A DNA stretch of 20,066 nt from Phallusia fumigata (taxonomy: Eukaryota > Chordata > Ascidiacea > Phlebobranchia > Ascidiidae). The notes below the pieces were generated by a model, which saw only the letters and a list, made by a program, of their open reading frames with translations, had not been told where the DNA came from and did not search any database. The stretch covers positions 1 through 20,066 of the forward strand of contig QXVZ01023204.1 in the NCBI GenBank assembly GCA_008931825.1, in the 5' to 3' direction. Below, one piece after another: positions 16,001 through 20,066 of the stretch (positions are counted from its first letter, which is position 1; each line of letters starts with the position of its first letter). The position numbers were made by a program, and so were the translations under genes.

Positions 16001-18912
16001 CAACCTCAAGTCTCGGGGGAAAAAACAGCGAAATAGAAACTCAGACTTACAGCGTCCACAATTCAAAATCGCGCCGCTTCCAACGGGATTGTTTATGGAC
16101 GCTTTAAATCTTTGAAACGCAGAAACACGCGAAACCCAATAGTGTTAAATAGCTTCGCAAAACAATGCGATGGATACAGTAGTATTGTCATCCATTGTTA
16201 CCTGGATGTAGCCAAGTTGGCCTAAGCGAGACCCCTGGCTAGCTTCGAGGCTTGGAATAAGTATGCTTTGGCCTGTTTGCGAATTAATTATTGCTTGCTA
16301 CAGCACCGTGGGTGTCCAGCCACATCTTTGTAAACTTTGATTAGGTTTTGTTGTGACAATTATATTGTGGCGCCTAATTGTAATAGTAAATCTGAATTCC
16401 CAAAACACAAATGTACGAAGGTTGTTAAACAGCAATAAAAACATCACCATTAACATACATATCTTCGCACACAGCGATTAACATGAACACTTCATTATAG
16501 TGTCTAAATCCTACAGCAGTGAAATAAAAACATGATAAACCTATATTTTAAAGTAGATTACTAAGACTTTATAACTTTGGGGCCTTTACAGGGTAGAAAA
16601 GCAATAACTTCAAAATAAGTGGCAGCCCAATTTTTTACAACTGTACACAGCATTCACTTTCACAACTAGAAAATTTATAACAACACCCCCAATTCAATTT
16701 TCAACAACAGTCATTTGATAATTCATTAAAAGCCTTGATTTCTTGTAATAAATTTTACTCACCTGGCCAGCACACATGTAAGAAGAATCTGGAAGACAGA
16801 TTATCCTCAGTACTGGGGCCTTGTGATGAGGAGTAGAGATGGACAGGGCAGGTAGGATAAAACCAGTTCGCTTTGATCTCAGAATGGCTTCTTCCTTTTC
16901 AGCATATTCCAGTTGCATGTATGTGCAGAATTCATCCTGTCAGGAATTTACGATTAAATTCTGCATTGCATAAAGACAAAAAAGCCTGGAACAAACAATA
17001 CACAAGGAACCTAAGACACAGACTTTAAAAGTAGCAGCGCATTGATAATAGCAACAGCGATTATTAAACTGTTTGCAATACATGGTATTCAACATGCATA
17101 AGTTTTTAGGCAGTTATGCATTTATTTAACAAACACTAATTTTCTGAAAAAACTCTAAAGCAAACAGCTAAAAAGAAATTTTTGTAGGGAAACTGTACCT
17201 AAAAATATAAAATAAATTTGTAAAAAGTAATCTATTTTCACATTTTAAATCAGGGGGCAGATTAACTTTAATACAATAAACCCCAAATATTTTAGTAGGC
17301 CATAAAATTGAACTTTTTCACTCACATTAAACACTAAAATTTATGAGTGTGGTAAACGTGAAATGAAAGTTCAGTTTTTTATGCAACTTTTCAAACAAAC
17401 ACAAGTTCATTACCCAGTCAATTTCACCATCAGAAGAGGAATCAATTTTCATGAACAGGGCGACAATCTGCTCTTCATTCTAAAAGTATCAAATTCACAA
17501 AAATCACAGAAACAAAATTCTAAAACAGCAACTGTACAGGGACCTACCCTTCCTTTGACTCCAAGGCAAGTTTTGACAACAATCTTAAACTCATCGATAT
17601 CCAAAGTTCCACTTCCATCAGTGTCTGCTTCCTGAAATTTCATAAGTGCACTCATAAGGCTCTGTATATTAATCGAAGTCATTATGTAACGTTAACTATA
17701 CACTTGCTTCACTGGCACATAGTAGGATTTGTCAATGCGTGATTGAAAGCGCTTGTACTTCCAATCAATACGCTAAGTGCTACTGAACAACCGATGATAG
17801 CTACTTGATAATGGAGGGCATCAGGGACTTAAGGTTTTTACATTCAGTTTCTAATTCTGTTAGTGAAAAGCAGAAGCAGAAGAACTGAAAGAAACAGTTG
17901 TTATGTCTTTATAGTTTGCAAGGTAGATTCTGGTCCGAATTTTACCTCGAAGGCAGTTTTAATCTTGTGAAGTTGATCTAATGTTATCCTCTCTTCAATC
18001 TGCAAAAAACAAAGCATCAATAAGTGTCTGTTAAGCAAGAGCACAACAGCTGGATCAGCACAAACTGAATCTGCTAAACATACTTAAGTTTCAACTTGAC
18101 ATTTTACAAAATAACAAAATAATAGACAATTTATTTTTTCCATTATCGGAAACATAATGTGTAAAAATAAATAAAAATCATGTAAATTTGTGCTACCTTA
18201 ATTTTTTTCATTGAACTGGCAGGTGTGTTAAGTCTTGTCAAGGTTTTTGCATTCTCACCAATTCCATGTACTGTGCATAATGTTAATCGGCGATCTGAAC
18301 AATAAAACTTTGTGCTAAAGTTATGCTTCTCTGGCAGTCATACAAGTGTTAGCCTCGATGCATATCCATAATTTTTCCACATGGTTTACACATAAGCATT
18401 ACATCCTGGGTTCACGATGGATTTTTCAACAGCAAGGCAAAACAATTTAGACTTTGGCTTTCCAGATCAGGCACCAACTTAGCTATGAAGGCTTAGCATT
18501 ATCACTAGTCCAAAGATGTGTACCAAGCAAATGTGCCTGCTAAAATCATGGTAGCAAATTGCATTACAAAAGAAGATATCTGTGTAACTTCAAAATTATC
18601 GCCAAATTTACACACAGCAATCAACCTAATCTGGGGCCATATTCTATGGAAAAGTTAAAAACAATGCAAGTGAGCCAACCAAAGCACTCAAAAACCCACC
18701 AAGTGTAGGTGGTGCAGGTTTTTCTGGAGCATCAGTTTGAACTGGAATCACTGATGGAGTCCGAGTGACTGCTGAGGTGGCTGGAGTTTTTCATCTGTTA
18801 GACAAGCGTACGATTGTGACTGCAATTTGGCGTTGGCAGAAGATGGTCGTATGACTGGAAACCCATCTTTCCCTGAGATCCGGGGAGGACGGCCGGTTGT
18901 GGCACGGATCAT
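3154..18912 (-). CDS. WDR49: EF-hand and WD40-repeat protein of the WDR49 / WDY family, 22 coding exons, about 1055 aa
   Basis: Coding exons in order of transcription: 18700-18912, 18197-18294, 17946-17999, 17548-17631, 17414-17479, 16763-16936, 14495-14602, 13929-14123, 13359-13523, 12793-12862, 12141-12365, 11237-11385, 10474-10625, 8833-8935, 7944-8130, 7282-7442, 6709-6851, 6370-6434, 5845-6075, 4921-5148, 3936-4075, 3154-3309. Every junction is GT-AG and phase-consistent. The sum is 3167 nt, one base short of 1056 codons because of the frame slip at 18787-18791. Domain order is an N-terminal extension, two EF-hands (125-174), WD40 repeats from about residue 200, a low-complexity linker (410-484), more WD40 repeats to about residue 957, and a Ser-rich tail. 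The string GGMDRIVRLWNPYVPQKPTG is typical of WDR49, WDR64, EFCAB8 and WDY. Relatives have been linked to the ciliary axoneme, so a ciliary scaffold role is inferred. Which paralogue it is cannot be settled by eye. Confidence 0.9.
3372..3510 (+). repeat. Truncated tRNA-derived SINE copy
   Basis: It contains a Pol III B-box-like gcgggttctaactccgc, followed by ttgtatttccctgggaatta. The same order of modules occurs in the longer element at 15508 (ttgtgggttctaatcccat, then ttgtgtttacctgagcaag). The A-box side is degraded. It lies in the last intron of the WDR49-like gene. Confidence 0.55.
3561..3629 (-). repeat. tRNA-like SINE head
   Basis: Read on the minus strand it has an A box (gtagttcagtcagtagaac), an anticodon-arm-like ccagacccggaaaggcttgt region and a B box (gtgagttcaaacctcgcc). 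The acceptor arms do not pair, so it is not a functional tRNA. It is followed by a T-rich run. It lies back to back with the SINE piece at 3372-3510. Confidence 0.6.
4416..4485 (+). repeat. Dispersed repeat, copy 1 of a pair
   Basis: The string ttcctgatgatgacagcag and its next six bases occur again exactly at 11963. The copies then diverge but keep acacaaa or gcacaaa and cttgtat or tttgtat in register for about 65 bases. The start resembles the inner end of the 75-bp arm family described elsewhere (gatgacaacagcgattgtt), so the families may be related. Confidence 0.5.
4784..4858 (-). repeat. Solo arm of the 75-bp terminal-repeat family
   Basis: It ends in tacaagctctctggcagtta, the outer terminus shared with 9250-9408, and contains acgtttacattacaatgtat. 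After the arm, gtgtcttgtgt also matches sequence 3' of the full copy at about 9434, so homology extends past the terminus. It lies in the intron between coding exons 20 and 21. Confidence 0.6.
4921..11385 (-). CDS. Second WD40 block of the WDR49-like gene (coding exons 12-20)
   Basis: Exons 11237-11385, 10474-10625, 8833-8935, 7944-8130, 7282-7442, 6709-6851, 6370-6434, 5845-6075 and 4921-5148 encode about residues 485-957. Readable blades include GMDRIVRLWNPYV, KCVKVWDLMEQNCLVTV (spanning an intron), EGSVVKLWDFETGTFMFEF, GRDGAVRIWNYNNGHCLRSL, VGWDQRVNIFADET, SYDGLIIVWNIVSGHSVARI, GCSDGSVILWNIQSFKAHAR, GDQLGGFVTVWNLERYANRP and DYTARVWTSDGLYVG. The 65-nt exon 6370-6434 is an acidic insertion (SEDKTDENESDDEEVN) between blades. 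The short exon 10474-10625 is easily missed because it has no long open frame, but it supplies the conserved HKIRGE segment. Confidence 0.9.
5581..5812. mobile_element. Non-autonomous hAT-like MITE, 232 bp
   Basis: The left end cagtggtatccaac and the reverse complement of the right end (cagtggtttccaac) match at 13 of 14 bases. The flanks are ccttaatt and ccttaccc, an eroded 8-bp duplication sharing the first five bases. A second left-end-like string, cagtggttccaaac, occurs inside at 5698, so the element is composite or nested. There is no coding capacity. Confidence 0.6.
6148..6190 (+). repeat. Partial arm of the 75-bp terminal-repeat family
   Basis: It begins taactgagagcttgtacgca and continues gtgaatacactgtaatg, matching the outer half of the full-length copy at 9250. 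The inner half is missing. Confidence 0.55.
6852..7281. other. Intron without recognised element
   Basis: This 430-base intron lies between coding exons 16 and 17 of the WDR49-like gene. I see no repeat or coding stretch that I can support. Confidence 0.5.
7537..7630 (-). repeat. Deleted copy of the 75-bp terminal-repeat family
   Basis: The right arm, ctgatgatgacaacagcgat through acacaagctctccggtag, is nearly complete. It is preceded directly by gactgggagcttata, which looks like the first bases of the opposite arm, as if the centre had been lost by internal deletion. Confidence 0.5.
8131..8832. other. Intron without recognised element
   Basis: This 702-base, AT-rich intron lies between coding exons 14 and 15. 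I found no repeat, RNA gene or coding exon in it on either strand. Confidence 0.5.
8980..9095 (+). repeat. hAT-like repeat fragment, copy 1
   Basis: The string gcgaagcctttttctggccc, then gccagatgatattac and a later agcgtgtgtaatttttt, line up in order with 11474-11590 (gcgaagctttttattctgtc, gccaaatgttatcac, agcgtgtgcggttgg). This is an old dispersed repeat with no open frame of its own. Confidence 0.5.
9250..9408. mobile_element. Palindromic MITE, full copy of the 75-bp terminal-repeat family
   Basis: The left arm runs from taactgcgagagagcttgta to gatcatcagt, and the right arm from gatgaccgtagagattgttg to caaactctcaggcagtta. They are imperfect reverse complements over about 75 bases, around a roughly 9-base centre. 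The ends read TA-ACTGC and GCAGT-TA, compatible with a TA target duplication of the Tc1/mariner type. The whole element could fold into one long hairpin. Confidence 0.65.
10152..10203 (-). ncRNA. Type I hammerhead ribozyme, minus strand (same strand as the host gene)
   Basis: Read on the minus strand: stem I ggctgca (10203-10197), CTGATGA (10196-10190), stem II gacct/aggcc with loop tac and one A-C mismatch, GAAAC (10076 bases in from the element's opposite end is not needed; it lies at 10176-10172), stem III aca/tgt, GTC (10161-10159), and stem I tgtagct (10158-10152). Stem I is fully paired, with two G-U wobbles. It is transcribed with the WDR49-like pre-mRNA, so it could cut inside that intron after position 10159. 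Confidence 0.75.
10314..10365 (+). ncRNA. Type I hammerhead ribozyme, plus strand
   Basis: Stem I 5' strand agccgca (10314-10320), core CTGATGA (10321-10327), stem II gacct/aggtc with loop ttc (10328-10340), GAAAC (10341-10345), short stem III aca/tgt with an 8-base loop, cleavage triplet GTC (10356-10358), and stem I 3' strand tgcagct (10359-10365). Stem I has six pairs and one C-A mismatch. All conserved core positions match the hammerhead consensus. Cleavage is predicted after C10358. Confidence 0.8.
10626..11236. other. Intron of relatively high GC without recognised element
   Basis: This 611-base intron lies between coding exons 12 and 13. It has several short repeated words (gcagtattt, taccaagc) but no coding frame, TIR or RNA motif that I can support. 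Confidence 0.4.
11455..11592 (+). repeat. hAT-like repeat fragment, copy 2
   Basis: It opens tgagcaaactacagcccgcg and matches the fragment at 8980-9095 in the gcgaagc and cccgcca words and the later agcgtgtg. The gcaaac and gcccgc words resemble hAT MITE ends, including the element at 13004. Confidence 0.5.
11640..11711 (+). repeat. tRNA-like SINE head
   Basis: It has an A-box-like ctctcggttagagcg and a B-box-like taagttcaaattccatc, spaced about as in a tRNA. The arms do not form a cloverleaf, so it is a derived element and not a tRNA gene. Confidence 0.55.
11963..12030 (+). repeat. Dispersed repeat, copy 2 of a pair
   Basis: It is identical to 4416 over the first 25 or so bases (ttcctgatgatgacagcagc onward), then diverged but still alignable to gtttgtattttc. 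Confidence 0.5.
12141..12862 (-). CDS. Low-complexity linker exons of the WDR49-like gene (coding exons 10-11)
   Basis: Exon 12793-12862 encodes LRYYHELRSVISASNHAATA and ends in phase 1. Exon 12141-12365 starts after tgcgtcacaaacacag (a second ag upstream at 12407 would read into a stop, so it is rejected). It encodes a 45-residue stretch rich in Pro, Thr, Ser, Gln, Arg and His, then the conserved TDQSVFYVYKGVKTFDFCKE leading into the next blade. The linker probably separates two propellers. It is GC-rich compared with the surrounding introns. Confidence 0.85.
12472..12545 (-). repeat. Solo arm of the 75-bp terminal-repeat family
   Basis: It contains cagcgattgttaaaacgttt and the terminus catactctctggcagtt. 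A CAA triplet expansion (gacaacaacaacag) replaces the usual gacaacag. Confidence 0.55.
13004..13247. mobile_element. hAT-type MITE with perfect 8-bp target duplication
   Basis: The left end caggcatgggcaaact and the reverse complement of the right end (caggggtgggaaaact) match at 13 of 16 bases. The element is flanked on both sides by gcatatac (12996-13003 and 13248-13255), the 8-bp duplication expected of hAT insertion. At 244 bp it has no transposase. It lies in the intron between coding exons 9 and 10. The perfect duplication suggests a fairly recent insertion. Confidence 0.85.
13359..16936 (-). CDS. First WD40 block of the WDR49-like gene (coding exons 6-9)
   Basis: Exons 16763-16936, 14495-14602, 13929-14123 and 13359-13523 encode about residues 173-386. 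Exon 6 finishes the second EF-hand (DEFCTYMQLEYAEKEE) and starts the propeller with HHKAPVLRIICLPDSSYMCA. Its end, CAGQ, joins DGLLTFWSPNLKLNRS across a 2160-base intron and rebuilds a complete WD strand, so no exon is missing there. Other blades read KLLVGTGEREIHFYDVMTFE and IAYGDDQGCISILMFTSIGD. All internal junctions are phase 0. Confidence 0.9.
13524..13928. other. Intron without recognised element
   Basis: This 405-base intron lies between coding exons 8 and 9. The words ttttttgccaa and gccaaacaa recur, but no element boundaries are visible. Confidence 0.4.
14215..14300 (+). repeat. Possible dispersed repeat fragment
   Basis: The stretch agtgccgggtttagattttg followed by agcccgaaggcctcc looks like the end of a transposon-derived repeat, and is more GC-rich than its surroundings. 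No second copy lies in the window, so this call is weak. Confidence 0.3.
14985..15185. repeat. Direct repeat pair around gcgtctgacgcg
   Basis: The 12-base word gcgtctgacgcg occurs near 14989 and again near 15147. Each copy is followed about 20 bases later by agaaaag, giving roughly 40 alignable bases about 158 bp apart. The word itself is nearly palindromic. Its nature is unknown. Confidence 0.4.
15341..15500 (+). repeat. hAT-like repeat fragment with CAGGGGT end
   Basis: It begins caggggtctggcacttaact, then ggcccactggcaag and tggcccgcaca, the alternating ggccc words typical of hAT MITE ends. No matching right terminus was found. It abuts the SINE at 15508. Confidence 0.4.
15508..15792 (+). 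mobile_element. tRNA-derived SINE, near full length, about 285 bp
   Basis: The head has a clear Pol III A box (atggccgagtggttagcac) and B box (gtgggttctaatcccatc), but the spacing is about 13 bases shorter than in a tRNA, so the anticodon region is deleted. A body follows with tacctgagcaagaaactta and cggcattgctcc, the conserved module of many animal SINEs. The tail is cccgaggataaaaatg and then an (AAAC)n run at about 15775-15791. It lies in the 2160-base intron between coding exons 6 and 7. Confidence 0.7.
17043..17116 (-). repeat. Solo arm of the 75-bp terminal-repeat family (diverged)
   Basis: The strings agcaacagcgattattaaac and tttaggcagttatg follow the order of the other arms. It is the most diverged copy in the window and lies in the intron between coding exons 5 and 6. 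Confidence 0.5.
17414..18294 (-). CDS. EF-hand block of the WDR49-like gene (coding exons 2-5)
   Basis: Exons 18197-18294, 17946-17999, 17548-17631 and 17414-17479 give a Thr-rich lead-in, then ITLDQLHKIKTAFEEADTDG and the first calcium loop DTDGSGTLDIDE (residues 125-136; ligands D, D, S, T, D, E). The second loop, DSSSDGEIDWDE (163-174; D, S, D, E, D, E), is split by the intron after Trp 172. Both loops keep Gly at position 6 and Glu at position 12, so both should bind calcium. The paired arrangement directly before WD40 repeats is the family signature. Confidence 0.92.
18295..18699. other. Intron without recognised element
   Basis: This 405-base intron lies between coding exons 1 and 2 of the WDR49-like gene. 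I see nothing else in it. Confidence 0.4.
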
Positions 18913-18921
18913 GATTTCAAT
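18700..18921 (-). CDS. First coding exon of the WDR49-like gene, with a one-base frame slip
   Basis: The exon begins after the acceptor caattcag at 18922, and ATG is at 18912-18910. It opens MIRATTGRPPRISGKDGFPV and reads to TDEK near residue 42. The frame then fails: as written it runs on to a TGA about 13 codons later. A shift of one base at the five-T run 18787-18791 (A5 on the coding strand) restores an open Pro/Thr-rich frame (TPATSAVTRTPSVIPVQ, then DAPEKPAPP) that ends in phase 1 at the donor cttg|gtgggt, exactly what the next exon needs. A homopolymer base missing from the assembly is the simplest reading. A start at the internal Met of SSMKKIK (coding exon 2) is the alternative. The exon is one base short of an intact frame. 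Confidence 0.7.
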
Positions 18922-19451
18922 CTGAATTGTTGGTTCTGTTTGTTATTGGACAACTAAAGACATCTGTAAAGTGCAACAAACATATAAATGTGGTAAAGGC
19001 GAATTGCAAAGTCATATTAACCTACATTTTCAGCAACTATTTTGCCTCTAAAACTTTCTTATTATTACAGAAATCCGGCCCTGTAGACATTTTTTTAGAC
19101 AAATATGTACACATGCATACTGCCAATTGTTGTTGCCTGTTTTAGAAATTAAACTATTAACAATTTCTTACACTGTCTGCATGTTTTTCTTAACTTATTA
19201 CAATGTAATGTGTAATCATTTGTATTGTTTTTTCACAATATTTCTTTTATTTTGCACAAAACTAGTTTCACACAATTTTTGTCTGTTATGCATAACACTT
19301 TTTGTACTACTTATTATTACACGGTTTAAAAACACACAACAGACTTACTAATCTACGATCCCAGCGTATTACTAGTGGAAAACATAAAAACGGCATTAAA
19401 AATGCTATCATCTAATCTCATTGAACACTACATGCACCACTTGTTACTTAC

Positions 19452-19600
19452 GTTTGTTTCCTGACGTTTACAACGCCGCAGTTTTGTTTGGAAAAAGAAG
19501 AGGTGAAAAAATACTCCCAGAAAAAGTAGCGTCTCTTGTTTCCAGCGTTATAGCCGTCAGAGGGCAGTAAACGTTTGTGATCCTCTCGCTAAATTGCTTT
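19452..19600 (-). other. Probable 5' noncoding exon of the WDR49-like gene (5' limit unknown)
   Basis: On the minus strand a perfect donor, aaac|gtaagt, lies at 19452/19451 and can splice to the acceptor at 18922, nine bases before the ATG. No other strong donor or coding frame was seen upstream. The right-hand limit is a guess, because no TATA box or transcription start was identified. Confidence 0.4.
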
Positions 19601-20066
19601 GAAAATAAATAAAATTACATTAAGAATAATAACTTTCACCATACTAACTAATCGCAGTGAAAATCTTCTGTCTAAAACATGTCTTTCAGGGCATTTTTTA
19701 ACCAAGTTTAGCCCAATGGCACCGGTTTTGCAAAAGAAAAAATAAACGTATGCAGGACAAAAATGGTTTAATCTCGCTAAAAACAGTGTTGGTTCGCAAA
19801 TCTACTGCAGGTAATATGTCGTTTAATTTATTAAGAAGAAAAACGTCAACAGCACAAAATCTTTGACTAGAAATACCCAACTACACTGGTCTGGATTAAA
19901 ATTGTAACGTGCGTTTATGCTCGTGACGTCACCCCGTCTTTTAACTTTTCTGCCAAAGAACAGCTGGTAATTTTTACGTGTGAAATTCTGGAGAATTTTC
20001 CGAGGTATTAACGGAATTCTGCAAAAATGTAAGCAAGCAGGTCATCAGTTTTTACTGTTTAAACCG
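19601..20066. other. Gene-free right edge with a CRE-like palindrome
   Basis: No coding stretch is visible. A perfect TGACGTCA (19924-19931) lies about 0.5 kb upstream of the 5' noncoding exon of the WDR49-like gene and might be a CREB/ATF site. The same 8-mer occurs at 12092 in an intron and in two coding exons, so its presence alone is weak evidence. Confidence 0.3.

Noticed and set aside
16213-16260. tRNA-like A box (gtagccaagttggcctaagc)
   Set aside because: The candidate B box is poor and too close, and no cloverleaf forms.
19698-19880. Minus-strand open frame of 60 codons near the right edge
   Set aside because: It has no domain, no splice support and an AT-rich random composition.
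20020-20066. Possible first exon of another gene at the right edge
   Set aside because: An ATG is followed at once by TAA in gcaaaaatgtaagc. The gtaag could be a donor, but nothing upstream looks coding and the window ends.

Overview
This is metazoan genomic DNA. It is AT-rich, its genes are interrupted by GT-AG introns, and the introns carry SINE-like and hAT-like repeats. Protein and intron style suggest an invertebrate deuterostome, with a tunicate such as Ciona my best guess. That guess is inference only.

Layout: (1) 62-1542, minus strand: a complete, uninterrupted mannose-6-phosphate isomerase (MPI) reading frame of 405 aa. The 5' 244 bp of this region is repeated exactly (1038-1281 and 1283-1526) on either side of a single N, which looks like an unmerged contig join. 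(2) About 2100-2930, plus strand: a small two-coding-exon gene for an 81-aa protein with a signal peptide and a short acidic mature part. I do not recognise it. (3) 3154-19.6 kb, minus strand: one large gene filling most of the window. I rebuilt it as 22 coding exons plus a probable 5' noncoding exon. It encodes about 1055 aa with two EF-hands followed by many WD40 repeats, the WDR49 / WD-repeat-on-Y (WDY) family. All splice phases agree from exon to exon. The only break is a one-base frame slip at a T5 homopolymer in the first coding exon. (4) 19.6-20.07 kb: no gene seen.

The introns hold the unusual material. The best signal is an imperfect inverted repeat at 10146-10371. Each arm, read on opposite strands, contains a complete type I hammerhead ribozyme core: CTGATGA, stem II, GAAAC, GTC cleavage triplet and a pairing stem I. 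Other intronic elements are a 244-bp hAT-type MITE with a perfect 8-bp target duplication, a second MITE of 232 bp, a dispersed 75-bp terminal-repeat family with one full palindromic copy and several solo arms, and at least four tRNA-derived SINE pieces.

The three genes have no evident joint pathway. MPI is sugar metabolism, the WD/EF-hand protein is likely ciliary, and the small protein is probably secreted. The small gene and the WD gene converge tail to tail with 223 bp between stop codons. MPI and the small gene diverge from a shared 0.6-0.8-kb upstream region.
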